DNA from: Flectobacillus rivi
Lineage (GTDB): Bacteria; Bacteroidota; Bacteroidia; Cytophagales; Spirosomataceae
Reading direction: 5' to 3'
DNA: 64,000 nucleotides
Assembly: GCF_030056655.1 (NCBI RefSeq)
Contig: NZ_JASHIE010000022.1
Location: forward strand, 1-64,000
A program made the position numbers and the translations under genes. The number at the start of each line of letters is the position of its first letter. Position 1 is the first letter of the stretch. The notes under the pieces were generated by a model. That model made no database searches, had not been told where the DNA came from, and saw only the letters and a program-made list of their open reading frames with translations. Positions 1-8,467 of this stretch are shown piece after piece.

Positions 1-80
1 AACGACTCACTAAAAATACGACTTTGACGAATCTCGTATTTTGTACTTTTTCCAGTTTTAGATTTTGAAGTTGCCATCAT
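1..80 (-). CDS. N-terminal fragment of an unidentified protein (cut by the window edge)
   Basis: Two adjacent ATG codons (minus strand, 78-80 and 75-77) open a frame that stays open to the window edge. The visible 26 residues are basic and Ser/Lys/Thr-rich (MMATSKSKTGKSTKYEIR, then QSRIFSES). It lies downstream of the LptF/G-type gene on the same strand, with about 80 nt between. Too little is visible to name a family; a DNA-binding or transposase N-terminus is possible from the composition but not supported. It could also be a chance open frame. Confidence 0.35.
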   Translation of the reverse strand, partial: MMATSKSKTGKSTKYEIRQSRIFSES

Positions 81-120
81 TAGTTGATTTTTGAGGGCAA
101 CCTATTTTAGGCAAGGACAT

Positions 121-154
121 GTCTTAACTCGCAATTCGCAACTCATTATTTACC
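121..154. repeat. Heptad repeat, GAATTGT type (minus orientation)
   Basis: Read on the minus strand this stretch shows three to four 7-bp units of the kind TGAGTTG, CGAATTG, CGAGTTA. It begins 5 nt beyond the stop codon of the LptF/G-type gene (159-161). Related units recur at 8184-8213, 23979-24012 and 45892-45925. Confidence 0.6.
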
Positions 155-158
155 TTTA

Positions 159-1238
159 TTATCGTGGAATTGTATAGTACAGTAACACTCCAATACCGCT
201 AAAAATAATATTAGGTAACCATACTGCTAGGAGAGGAGGCATCGTTCCTGACTCAGCCATGCCTTTACTCATCATAAAAAACATGATATAAACAAAGGCT
301 AGCATAAAGCCCAAAGCAATCTGAAATCCAACGCCCCCACGCGATTTTCGTGCCGATACAATCAAACCAATCATCGTTAGGATGATAATCGCAAAAGGGT
401 TGGCAAATCGCACATATTTTTCTACTACAAAAACCTCAACACCGTCGGCACCACGAGATTTTAACTTGGCAATATGCGCATTTAACTCTGGCAGCGTAAA
501 GGTTTCATGAAGTTGATAATTACTATCAAAATCTTTTGGTGAAAGATTAATCGTGGAGTCGATTTTGGTGCCATAGGTCAACTTTTCTTTACCTTCTCCC
601 TCAAAGGCACGAATACGATAATCATGGATTGTCCATTTGTGACGAGTGGTATCCCAAGTAATTCTTTCTGCCATCAACTTACTCATAAGCTGATTATTCT
701 GAATTTTTTCTAGGGTAAATCTATAGCCTGTATTCGAGTTGTTGTCGTACGTTTCCATATAGGCGTACGTATCTGGTGCAACTTTGATATGGACATCTCT
801 TCCACTGAAATAGTAGGTATCAATGACATATTTTCGTTCAAATTTGATACGAGTTTTGTTCGCAATCGGAATAATCCAAGCTACCATGAAAAAGGTAATA
901 ACCGCAACCAGTGCCGAACCCATCAAATATGGTCGCATTAATCTCAGAAAACTCACCCCAGTACTCAAAATTGCAATAAGTTCGGTTCGAGCTGCTAAGT
1001 TTGCCGTAAAAAATACCGTCGAAATAAATACCATTAAGGGACTAATATAATTGGCCCAATACGGTACAAAGTTGAGGTAATAGCTAAAAAGAATTTCTGA
1101 AGTAGGCGCTTGTTTTTTGATAAAGTTGTCAACCTTTTCGGTGTAGTCAATCACCAAAATAATAGCAACAATAATCAAAACAGCAAAAACGTATGTCTTG
1201 AGGAATTTTTTTAATATATATAAATCTAAAATCTTCAT
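159..1238 (-). CDS. LptF/LptG (YjgP/YjgQ) family permease
   Basis: Inner-membrane subunit of the LptB2FG transporter that extracts lipopolysaccharide and passes it to the periplasmic bridge. The 359-residue length is normal for the family. The N-terminus (ILDLYILKKFLKTYVFAVL) is the usual LptF/G start. Hydrophobic segments lie at about 15-33, 62-80 and 100-122, followed by a soluble periplasmic region (about 125-275) and three C-terminal segments (about 278-354), giving the six-helix pattern with a jellyroll loop. Bacteroidota often encode LptF and LptG at separate loci, and I cannot tell which this is. It lies 140 nt downstream of the Fur-family gene, beyond a terminator, so it probably has its own promoter. 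Confidence 0.9.
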   Translation of the reverse strand: MKILDLYILKKFLKTYVFAVLIIVAIILVIDYTEKVDNFIKKQAPTSEILFSYYLNFVPYWANYISPLMVFISTVFFTANLAARTELIAILSTGVSFLRLMRPYLMGSALVAVITFFMVAWIIPIANKTRIKFERKYVIDTYYFSGRDVHIKVAPDTYAYMETYDNNSNTGYRFTLEKIQNNQLMSKLMAERITWDTTRHKWTIHDYRIRAFEGEGKEKLTYGTKIDSTINLSPKDFDSNYQLHETFTLPELNAHIAKLKSRGADGVEVFVVEKYVRFANPFAIIILTMIGLIVSARKSRGGVGFQIALGFMLAFVYIMFFMMSKGMAESGTMPPLLAVWLPNIIFSGIGVLLYYTIPR

Positions 1239-1307
1239 GCCTAAGCAAAGGTTGGTATATAGTCGAAGAACGAACGAGCTATGGATTTTTTTACAAAGCT
1301 AAATAAA

Positions 1308-1332
1308 AAACCTCTCATTTTCAGAGAGGTTT
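1308..1332 (-). terminator. Rho-independent terminator of the Fur-family gene
   Basis: A 9-bp stem (AAACCTCTC / GAGAGGTTT, 1308-1316 with 1324-1332) with a 7-nt loop. On the minus strand it is followed by a T-rich run (complement of 1301-1307). It lies about 45 nt after the stop codon of the Fur-family gene. Confidence 0.85.
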
Positions 1333-1377
1333 GAGATATGCCTAGTGTTAGGTTGTGTTAAATATATTTAAAAAAAC

Positions 1378-1812
1378 CTAAAGTATCTGATTACAAGTTT
1401 TACAAACGCCTTGTACCAATAAATTGGTTTCGACACGTTGATAACCTTCGGGCAAGGCAACTTGCGGAATAGTTACGTGGTCGAGACAAGTGGTAAGCCC
1501 ACACTTAGTGCATTTAAAATGCACATGATCATGATGATGCTTGTGGTCGTCGGCATGACAATTGTCTTTACAAAGGGCATATTTGATCCCCCCCTCATCG
1601 TCGAGTACTTTATGGATTAGTCCTTTGTCTAGAAATGTTTTGAGTGTACGATAAACCGTTACACGATCAAACTTTTCAGACATTTGAGTTTCCACATCAG
1701 CATGAGCCAATGCGTAGGCTTTTGTTAAGAATATATCTAGAATCTCTTCGCGACATTCTGTTTGGCGAAGGCTATAGGCCTTCAAGGTACTTTTAATTGC
1801 GCTCGCATTCAT
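1378..1812 (-). CDS. Fur-family metalloregulator (candidate Zur)
   Basis: A winged-helix metal-responsive repressor of 144 residues, typical for the Fur superfamily. The DNA-binding half (about 10-80) contains the family signature RVTVYRTLKTF. A histidine-rich segment follows (His86, 90, 92-94, 96, 98), then two CxxC pairs (Cys101/104 and Cys137/140) that normally form the structural zinc site. The gene starts 4 nt after the ABC exporter stop, so the two are co-transcribed. Motifs alone do not separate Fur, Zur and PerR. Four Zur-box-like palindromes elsewhere in the window, next to zinc-type genes, make Zur an attractive inference but not a demonstrated one. Confidence 0.93.
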   Translation of the reverse strand: MNASAIKSTLKAYSLRQTECREEILDIFLTKAYALAHADVETQMSEKFDRVTVYRTLKTFLDKGLIHKVLDDEGGIKYALCKDNCHADDHKHHHDHVHFKCTKCGLTTCLDHVTIPQVALPEGYQRVETNLLVQGVCKTCNQIL

Positions 1813-1816
1813 ACGT

Positions 1817-3706
1817 TTACTCGCTTAAAATACTAGACTCATATTGTAGTTTCACAAGGTTGGCATAAATACCTTCTTCTTGCGAAAGCAATGCCTCATG
1901 ACTTCCTGATTCGGCTATCTCTCCGTCTCTCAATACATAAATCGTATCAACATTTCTGATAGTTGCCAAACGGTGTGCAATGATAATCGTTGTACGATTT
2001 TGCATTAGCTTATCAAGCGCATCCTGTACCAATTTTTCTGATTCAGAATCCAACGCACTAGTTGCTTCGTCAAGTACCAAAATTGCAGGATCTTTCAAAA
2101 TAGCTCTTGCAATAGCAATACGCTGACGTTGTCCACCCGATAATTTTACACCTCTTTCGCCAACGATAGTATCAAATTTTTCAGGGAAAGACTCAATAAA
2201 ATCTAAAGCATTGGCTTTGCGAGCTGCCTCCGTAATTTCGGCTTCGGTAGCATTAGGTTTACCATAAGCAATGTTTTCACGAATGGTACCTCCAAACAAC
2301 ATCACTTCTTGTGGCACAACAGCAATATTTTGACGTAAAGCCGTTAGGTTATATGATTGAACATCTTGACCATCTACCAAAATCTTACCACTATTCAATC
2401 GATAGTAGCGAAGTAATAAACCTACAATTGTCGATTTCCCACCACCTGAATAGCCAACTAAAGCAATTTTTTTACCAGCTTCTACCTTCAGTGAAATATT
2501 TTTCAATACTTGCACATCTGGGCGAGATGGGTATGCAAAAGCAACATTATCATACACAATTTCACCTTTTACATGTACAGGTGTTACTGGCTCGCTGGTA
2601 GATACTTCCCCTTCTTCGTCCAAGATTTCAAGGATACGCTCTGAAGCGCCAATTGTTCTTTGGATTTGGGCATAAATATCACCTAAACCACCTACAGAAC
2701 CACCAATAAAGCCAGTATAGATAATAAATGTCAATAATTTATCGAATGTCAATTCATGATTTTGTACCAAATGACCACCATACCAAACGACTCCTACAAT
2801 AGCTCCAAACAAAACAAAAATGATAAATGAAATAAAGCTACCTCTAAAAGTGGCAGTGCGAAGTGCCCAGTTTAATACTTTTTCGAGTGAAGTTGTATAA
2901 CGATTTACTTCAAAAGCTTCGTTGGTAAATGCTTTTACGACATTGACAGATTGAAGGGTTTCTTCTACGATTACATTGGTTTGTGCTAATTCATCTTGTA
3001 CTTTTTTAGAGTTTTTACGAATAAACTTTCCAAAAAAGAATGCTGCTACTACCAAAATCGGGAAGGTAGAAAGCATGAATAACGTAAGTTTTCCTGAGAA
3101 ATAAATAATCAAACAAATACCTCCAATCAACGTAAAGATTTGGCGGAAAAACTCAGCTAATGTAACCGAAAGAATATCCTGTAATTGAGTTACATCCGAA
3201 GTAATACGGCTCATTAGTTCGCCTACACGGTTTTTTTCGAAGAACGTTACAGGCAAAGAAATCATTTTGCCATAAAGCTCCTTACGAATATCTCGAATCG
3301 AGCGCTCTGTTACTCTCGAAAAAGTGTAAACTCTAAAAAATGAAAACAACGCTTGTGCTGCCAAAATTGCTAAAAACAACAGTGTCATTTGGTCGAGTGT
3401 TAGCTTTGGCAAGTTCATGACCGAGCTACTTTGCATTTGCTGCATCATAGGGTTACTCGACATCGCCTGCATTTGTTGAGCGTCATTGGGCGAAAGGATT
3501 GAAGCCACCATTTGTCCCATCAACAAAGGCACACTCATGGAGGTGATTTGTGATAAAATTAAAAAGATAAATCCGATCGCAAATGTTCCTTTGTAAGGTG
3601 CTGTAAATCTAAAAATCGATAACGCTTTACTTAATCCTTCTTTGGTAATTTTCTTTTTATCCTGTGGAGAAGCACTGTCTCCAAATCTATCGCTTCGCTT
3701 TGCCAT
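1817..3706 (-). CDS. MsbA-like ABC exporter (fused membrane and ATPase domains)
   Basis: A 629-residue half-transporter expected to work as a homodimer and export a lipid or hydrophobic compound. The membrane domain spans about 40-340. The ATPase domain has Walker A GYSGGGKST (about 417), signature KLSGGQRQR (about 524), Walker B ILVLDEATSA (about 544) and the H-loop IIIAHR (about 574). One oddity is a Met/Gln-rich stretch in the first extracytoplasmic loop (about 78-97, MQAMSSNPMMQQMQSSSVM). The Fur-family gene follows 4 nt after the stop, suggesting one operon. The substrate cannot be read from sequence; lipid A-core flipping, as for MsbA, is the default guess. Confidence 0.92.
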   Translation of the reverse strand: MAKRSDRFGDSASPQDKKKITKEGLSKALSIFRFTAPYKGTFAIGFIFLILSQITSMSVPLLMGQMVASILSPNDAQQMQAMSSNPMMQQMQSSSVMNLPKLTLDQMTLLFLAILAAQALFSFFRVYTFSRVTERSIRDIRKELYGKMISLPVTFFEKNRVGELMSRITSDVTQLQDILSVTLAEFFRQIFTLIGGICLIIYFSGKLTLFMLSTFPILVVAAFFFGKFIRKNSKKVQDELAQTNVIVEETLQSVNVVKAFTNEAFEVNRYTTSLEKVLNWALRTATFRGSFISFIIFVLFGAIVGVVWYGGHLVQNHELTFDKLLTFIIYTGFIGGSVGGLGDIYAQIQRTIGASERILEILDEEGEVSTSEPVTPVHVKGEIVYDNVAFAYPSRPDVQVLKNISLKVEAGKKIALVGYSGGGKSTIVGLLLRYYRLNSGKILVDGQDVQSYNLTALRQNIAVVPQEVMLFGGTIRENIAYGKPNATEAEITEAARKANALDFIESFPEKFDTIVGERGVKLSGGQRQRIAIARAILKDPAILVLDEATSALDSESEKLVQDALDKLMQNRTTIIIAHRLATIRNVDTIYVLRDGEIAESGSHEALLSQEEGIYANLVKLQYESSILSE

Positions 3707-3856
3707 ATTTGAATAACACTGTCTTCAATTGGTTGAAAACAGTTGATATTAAATGAATTATTAGTTGGTTTGACTATTAGTTTAATAGTCTTAAATTTCT
3801 TTAATCAATCTCGAAATTATAACATAAAATCGAGCCAAATGGTTGACTCCTTGATA

Positions 3857-4882
3857 TTATTCTTCGTCAGGTAGTCCTTTGTACTTAGATGCCTCAAAAA
3901 TACGCTGTGCATCAGGCTCTTTCATCAAATCCTGAATAGTGAGTTTTTCGTCATCATAATAGTATTTCGAAACTATTCTGAAGCCTACCCATCTACCAAT
4001 ACCGCCAGGGCAGGCAGGACCAATTTCGGGTGTTGAAGGACGTTCGCCAATATACTTTCCTTTAACGGGGTCTTGAGTCGAATACAAAAGTTTGTTATCA
4101 ATAAAATAGGCCCATACTACTTCTTGATTAGCATAGGTCGCATTCTGCTGTTCGTCAGAATAACCCAAAAATACGCTATCTGCTTTAGAGGGCATCATTA
4201 CTTTTCCAAAAACATAACTTTTCCCATACCAAACCATTTCGGCTAGGAGTGTTCTATCTTGTGTATTGGTAGCGTTATATCGGCTCGAAAGTTGTAGTAC
4301 AGCTTGTGGCGCTATGACTGATGGTGACATCTTTTTGATTTGATAATCATATACATCAGGTAGATATTTGCCTTTTTCACCCATAAAATAATCTATGCCA
4401 ACAACAATTGTCGAATCATTTACGCGCAGCTCTGGATTAAGGATTGTTCCTTGACCGAAAAAGCCTGTAAAAATAGTATAAATTTTAGGTTCTTTAAAGT
4501 CTGGATAATAGTACTTGATATGCTGAAAGGCTTCTTTGAAGTCGTTTTCAAGATTTTGATTGCCAAAAAACTCCTTTTCTTGAGACTGTTGGTAAAATTC
4601 TTGTAAAGCTGGATTACTAATTTGTGGAAATAGTTTGTTTGCCAACGCAGGAAAAGAAGCAGGCGTTGTGTTGAAATATTGACTAGCAAAGTCTTCGTAT
4701 TTTTTCAAGAAAACCAAAACGTCTTCTTCTGTTTTACAGGCAAAAAGTTCTTTGTCTAAATGCTGAATCTTAACGTCGACTTTAACATTACTTACATCGG
4801 GTTCGCCATCTGTATTGTTGTTACAAGCCCAAAGGCATACTGAAACTAAAAAGAGAAGTCCTATTTTTGCAAAAATTTTCAT
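3857..4882 (-). CDS. gldB: Gliding motility lipoprotein GldB
   Basis: An outer- or inner-membrane-anchored lipoprotein essential for Bacteroidota gliding in model species. I place the start at 4882 rather than at the upstream in-frame ATG (4906), because it puts a normal signal (MKIFAKIGLLFLVSVCLWAC) at the N-terminus with lipobox Cys20. The C-terminal motif PACPGGIGRWVGFRIV is characteristic of GldB, as are the mid-protein FTGFFGQG and the IDYFMG region. Mature length is about 320 residues, normal for the family. It stands alone; no other gld or T9SS gene is visible here. Presence of gldB does not by itself prove gliding. Confidence 0.85.
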   Translation of the reverse strand: MKIFAKIGLLFLVSVCLWACNNNTDGEPDVSNVKVDVKIQHLDKELFACKTEEDVLVFLKKYEDFASQYFNTTPASFPALANKLFPQISNPALQEFYQQSQEKEFFGNQNLENDFKEAFQHIKYYYPDFKEPKIYTIFTGFFGQGTILNPELRVNDSTIVVGIDYFMGEKGKYLPDVYDYQIKKMSPSVIAPQAVLQLSSRYNATNTQDRTLLAEMVWYGKSYVFGKVMMPSKADSVFLGYSDEQQNATYANQEVVWAYFIDNKLLYSTQDPVKGKYIGERPSTPEIGPACPGGIGRWVGFRIVSKYYYDDEKLTIQDLMKEPDAQRIFEASKYKGLPDEE

Positions 4883-4906
4883 GCTTGTGGTAGCTGTTGA
4901 AAGCAA

Positions 4907-5260
4907 TCAGGGTTCAAATGAATGAGTTGATTTATCGAAACAAAATATCGCAGGGATATTTTAAGTTACTTTTGAGCTTTTTAAGTAATAGGAAAGATTA
5001 AATTAATCATATATCTGTGGTACACTTCAATAGTATCCTTCTGATGATGAGTGTAATCCAATAACGGATATACTATTAGCTAATAACTTTTTTACTTATT
5101 TGTTAAAACGAGATATTGAAATGTTCAAACCAACACTATCGACAAAATAAATTGAATGATTGTCTGTTTTATAGTTTGAAAATCAAAAGTATAATCATAC
5201 AACACTCCTTAAAAACTTACTTAGTCAATCAAAATATATCAGGTAAGTACCTGCAAAATT
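4907..5260. other. Intergenic gap between divergent gldB and porin-like gene
   Basis: No gene is seen. The gap holds copy A of a dispersed ~110-bp element (4983-5098). No clear TAnnTTTG promoter with a TTG partner was found for either flanking gene. Confidence 0.6.
4983..5098 (+). repeat. Dispersed ~110-bp intergenic element, copy A
   Basis: About 80% identical by eye over its whole length to 37026-37134, with landmarks TTAAATTAATSATATATCTG, AGTATCYTTCT and CCAATAACKGATATACTATT. It lies 160 bp upstream of the porin-like gene; copy B is upstream of the DtxR-family gene in the same orientation. A diverged partial copy appears at 42043-42099. Ends carry only a weak AAGTAA/TTACTT inverted match. 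Confidence 0.75.
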
Positions 5261-6037
5261 ATGAAGAAAAACGTATTAATAACCCTTTTTATTCTGGCTA
5301 CTGTTACAAATGTGCTAGCCCAGAATCAATTATGGTCATCGAGTTTGTCGTCGGCCTCTCGTGAATATTGGGGCGGGCGATTCAATAACATGTCAATCGG
5401 CTTTAAATTTTCGCCAGCTATTACTTTTGTTTCTTTCGAAGGCGTCAAAAACTTTAAAGGAATGTCAGATGGTGCAGCCAAAATAAATATGACCGTAGGA
5501 CCAGTAGCCGATTTTTATTTTGCTCAGAAATATGCTTTTAGTACTGGTTTGTGGTACACAGTAAAAGGTGTCTCATATAATATTTACAATAGCTTTTATG
5601 ATACAGATGTCTTTGTCCAAAAGCCTTTGACCAAAGATGAAATTAAAGCCAATGCCGCAGAGTTTAATCTTCAATATCTACAAATACCTGTTTCGCTTAA
5701 AATCTTTAGTGACCAAGTAACCCCAGGAATGCCTTTTTATATCCAGTTTGGAGGAACCTTGGACATTAATATTGCCGAAAAGCCTGTCAATTATGCCAAA
5801 AATGCTTTAGTGCAATACCGTGACAGAGTATCTCCTAATTCAGGAATTTTTGGTTTTGGAGAAGCCAATTTGCTATTAGGAGTTGGATTTGAGAAAAAAT
5901 TAGGTACTGGAACAGATGCCTTTTTCTTTGGATTACAATATCAAAGAGGACTTTCAGAAATCAACAGAGGAAGTTCATTTGCAGATATGATTACCAAAAC
6001 CAACCAATTAGTGATTGATTTTGGATTGAAGTTTTAG
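5261..6037 (+). CDS. PorT/OMP_b-brl-type outer-membrane beta-barrel protein
   Basis: A 258-residue secreted protein. The signal peptide spans about 1-20 (ends VLAQ). Alternating amphipathic strands and the ending LVIDFGLKF are typical of Bacteroidota eight-stranded porin-like barrels. Landmarks are GFKFSPAITF, YAFSTGLWYTVKGVSYN, YLQIPVSLKI and GLQYQRGLSEI. I cannot assign a function. PorT-like proteins include a T9SS component, but this sequence lacks anything specific enough to call it PorT. It is transcribed divergently from gldB. Confidence 0.8.
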   Translation: MKKNVLITLFILATVTNVLAQNQLWSSSLSSASREYWGGRFNNMSIGFKFSPAITFVSFEGVKNFKGMSDGAAKINMTVGPVADFYFAQKYAFSTGLWYTVKGVSYNIYNSFYDTDVFVQKPLTKDEIKANAAEFNLQYLQIPVSLKIFSDQVTPGMPFYIQFGGTLDINIAEKPVNYAKNALVQYRDRVSPNSGIFGFGEANLLLGVGFEKKLGTGTDAFFFGLQYQRGLSEINRGSSFADMITKTNQLVIDFGLKF

Positions 6038-6082
6038 GAGATCCATAAGCTACTTTTAGAAAATCAGATATAATAAAACATG

Positions 6083-6136
6083 AGTCATCCGTAATTGAGT
6101 GATTTAGTGATTGAGCGGATGAGTGATTATTTTTAA
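6083..6136. repeat. Heptad repeat, GAGTGATT type (single arm)
   Basis: Consecutive 7-bp units (TGAGTGA TTTAGTG ATTGAGC GGATGAG TGATTAT) preceded by AACATGAG, as in the copy at 37891-37943. It lies about 45-60 nt after the stop of the porin-like gene, between convergent genes. Confidence 0.75.
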
Positions 6137-6170
6137 TCTACATTTTCTAGTATAGATGGAATGCTTTAGA

Positions 6171-6382
6171 GTATGTTTAAATTTCATAAGTCATTGAAAC
6201 GATACGTATTTACTTTTCTGAAATCCTGTTGTTTGAGCCGCAGGCGAGTTTAGGATTTCTTGACTTTCTTTTGCGGCCGCCGCGCGGTTACTTTTCTTGT
6301 GTCAAGACAAGAAAAGTAAGGAGTGGCGAAAGGAAATATTGTTTCTTCTACAAATGCCAAATAAAATTTTCAAACATACTCT
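6171..6382. mobile_element. MITE-like element with GC-rich core
   Basis: Ends are inverted: AGTATGTTTAAATTT at the left and AAATTTTCAAACATACT at the right (about 15 bp, one or two mismatches). The core is unlike the surrounding AT-rich DNA, with GCGGCCGCCGCGCGG at about 6275-6290, and contains a perfect 12-bp stem (TTACTTTTCTTG ... CAAGAAAAGTAA, 6289-6320, 8-nt loop). It has no coding capacity, and only one copy is seen in the window. A non-autonomous transposable element is the best reading, but no target duplication was established. Confidence 0.55.
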
Positions 6383-6404
6383 TCTCTCACAATTACACTA
6401 TTCC

Positions 6405-7946
6405 CTAATTAACATTAGCCGTATTATTCTGATTAACTACTGCTAAAACGCTATCTAAATATTCTCGTGAGTTGCACAATCGTGGCACTTTGTGTTGTCC
6501 ACCCAATTTACCTTTACTACGCATCCATGAATAAAAAGTATCTTTCTGCACCACGTTAATTTTGGGAGGAGTTAGTACCATATCTTTATAGCGCTTGGCA
6601 TCATAATCTGAATTGATAGAACGTAGTGTCTGGTCTAAAACCTGATTGAATACCACTTGGTTATCAGGTTCTTGGTCAAACTCAATAATCCATTCGTGGC
6701 AACCACTTTTACCACCATCCATATACACTGGTCCCGCAGTATAATCATTGATAATCGCCCCTGTAGCTTCACACGCTTTGGTGATAGCTATATCTGAGTT
6801 TTCAACAATGATTTCTTCGCCAAAGGCATTGATAAATTGCTTGGTACGCCCTGAAATTTTGAAACGATAAGGATATTTAGTCGTAAATCGAATCGTATCG
6901 CCGATTTTATAGCGCCATAATCCTGCATTCGTAGAAATGATAATAGCGTAATTTTTTCCTATTTCTACTTCATCTAATGAAACTGCTTTGGGGTATTCTT
7001 TTTCGATTTCTTCCATGGGAATAAATTCATAAAAGATACCATAATCAAGCATCAACATCATTTCGTCTTTGCGTGAAATATCATCTTGTACACCAAAGAA
7101 TCCTTCAGAAGCATTATAAATCTCTAGATAATTAACACTTTCAGAAGGAAAAACTTTATTTCGGAACATATCCCGATAAGGATGAAATGCTACTGCTCCA
7201 TGAATGAAAAATTCAAAGTTGGGCCACACTTCAAGAATATTGTCTTTACCTGTAATTTCTAAAATTTTGTCAATTAACACCAATGTCCATGTAGGAACTC
7301 CCAATATACTTGTGACATTTTCTTGAGAGGTAACTTCCGCCATTTTTTGGATTTTCTCCTCCCAAACATCCATCAAAGCTACATCCAAGGAAGGCGTACG
7401 AATAATCTGAGCCCAGATAGGCAAGTTTTTCATCACTACCGCCGATACATCGCCCATGACACTACGTGAATTCAATTGATTGGACGATAAACTTCCACCA
7501 ATTGATAAACCTTTGCCACTAAAGACTTCGGTATCTGGTTTGTTTTCTACCAAAAGCGTCATCATGTCTTTGCCACCCATAAAATGGCAATCATCGAGAC
7601 ATTCTTTTGACACAGGAATAAACTTACTACGGGCATTGGTAGTTCCAGAAGATTTGGCAAAATGTTGGATATTCGAAGGCCAAAGAATATTCTGTTCTCC
7701 TTTCATGATTCGTTCAATAAAAGGAAACAAATCTTCATAAGAAGAAATAGGAACACGTTGCTGAAAGTCCCGAATAGAAGAAATACTACGAAAATCGTAT
7801 TTTTTACCCCACTCTGTATTCTTAGCAGTTTGGATTAATTGCCAAAACATCGTCTCTTGCGTATCCATAGGCCTATCCATAAAAGCCTGAATACGAGGAA
7901 GACGCTTTTTCATGAGCCAAACTAGCGTTTCATTTAGAAAATCCAT
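6405..7946 (-). CDS. GH3-family acyl-adenylating protein
   Basis: A 513-residue member of the GH3 group of the ANL adenylating superfamily. Plant members conjugate amino acids to jasmonate or auxin; bacterial members are mostly uncharacterised. Visible motifs are the P-loop-like FAKSSGTTNARSKFIPVS (about 94-111), EIYNASEGFFGVQ (about 276-288), GLWRYKIGDTIRFT (about 342-355) and RTKQFINAFGEEI (about 369-381), the usual ATP/AMP-binding series. Length is normal. It has a good promoter 30 nt upstream and no operon partner, so the substrate is unknown. It is convergent with the porin-like gene across a repeat-rich gap. Confidence 0.9.
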   Translation of the reverse strand: MDFLNETLVWLMKKRLPRIQAFMDRPMDTQETMFWQLIQTAKNTEWGKKYDFRSISSIRDFQQRVPISSYEDLFPFIERIMKGEQNILWPSNIQHFAKSSGTTNARSKFIPVSKECLDDCHFMGGKDMMTLLVENKPDTEVFSGKGLSIGGSLSSNQLNSRSVMGDVSAVVMKNLPIWAQIIRTPSLDVALMDVWEEKIQKMAEVTSQENVTSILGVPTWTLVLIDKILEITGKDNILEVWPNFEFFIHGAVAFHPYRDMFRNKVFPSESVNYLEIYNASEGFFGVQDDISRKDEMMLMLDYGIFYEFIPMEEIEKEYPKAVSLDEVEIGKNYAIIISTNAGLWRYKIGDTIRFTTKYPYRFKISGRTKQFINAFGEEIIVENSDIAITKACEATGAIINDYTAGPVYMDGGKSGCHEWIIEFDQEPDNQVVFNQVLDQTLRSINSDYDAKRYKDMVLTPPKINVVQKDTFYSWMRSKGKLGGQHKVPRLCNSREYLDSVLAVVNQNNTANVN

Positions 7947-7975
7947 TCGCTAACAAATCTTATAAGTGTTCTAAA

Positions 7976-8006
7976 CAAACTTAACAGAATAAATTGATTG
8001 TGTCAA
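7976..8006 (-). promoter_or_regulatory. Bacteroidota-type promoter of the GH3 gene
   Basis: On the minus strand: TTG (8006-8004), a 20-nt spacer, then TAAGTTTG (7983-7976), which matches TAnnTTTG. The start codon lies 30 nt further on (7946). Confidence 0.7.
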
Positions 8007-8183
8007 TATCAGAAAACTAACTCGTAGGTATTTCTGCACAAATGCAGATTTATTTTTTATTCAGAAAACAATTCAAAAGAAGTGTGCAAAATGTTGTTTG
8101 AAGACTGAATGAGGCGGTAAATGTCAGAGTTAGAGGTTGAATAAGGATAATGCACAAAAGACAAGCAAGATAAGTATGAGTGC

Positions 8184-8260
8184 TGAATTATGAGTTGTAA
8201 ATTGTGAATATAAAACTTTAATTATCAATATCTTACATTTAAAATTTATTAAATCTTATT
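8184..8260 (+). repeat. GAATTGT-type heptad element with conserved tail, copy 1
   Basis: Heptads TGAATTA TGAGTTG TAAATTG TGAATAT are followed by a tail (TTTAATTATCAATATCTTA, then an A/T-rich run) that is nearly identical to 45892-45966. About 77 bp match overall with few differences. Confidence 0.75.
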
Positions 8261-8289
8261 CTGCACGATTACTTAAGTATTAGTGCAAA

Positions 8290-8442
8290 AATAAGATTTA
8301 AGTGATGCGCTTTAGGCTCTAGGCAACAGGTTTTCATAATTGTATAAACACACCTTTATTTTTTAGCTTATAACGAAATAAGGCTGTGGTTATTTAAAAA
8401 CTATTTGCCTGATGCCTTTTGCCTAGTAACTTAAATCTTATT
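8290..8442. repeat. Inverted-repeat element containing GGCAACA-type heptads
   Basis: Perfect 14-bp ends AATAAGATTTAAGT (8290-8303) and ACTTAAATCTTATT (8429-8442). Inside lie heptads TTAGGCT CTAGGCA ACAGGTT, paired with inverted AAGGCAT/CAGGCAA-type units at 8404-8425. It begins about 25 nt after the glycogen synthase stop and could fold into a long hairpin, perhaps ending that transcript. Confidence 0.65.
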
Positions 8443-8467
8443 CTTTTATTTTGACATAAGAATCGTT

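Larger units (their letters stand above)
7947..8467. other. Gap between GH3 and glycogen synthase genes
   Basis: Holds the GH3 promoter (7976-8006), a GAATTGT-type heptad element with conserved flank (8184-8260) and an inverted-repeat element (8290-8442). No gene is seen. Confidence 0.6.

Noticed and set aside
3765..3785. Small hairpin GACTATTA / TAATAGTC after the ABC exporter start region
   Set aside because: Weak A/T-rich stem without a T run in the direction of gldB transcription; not a convincing terminator.
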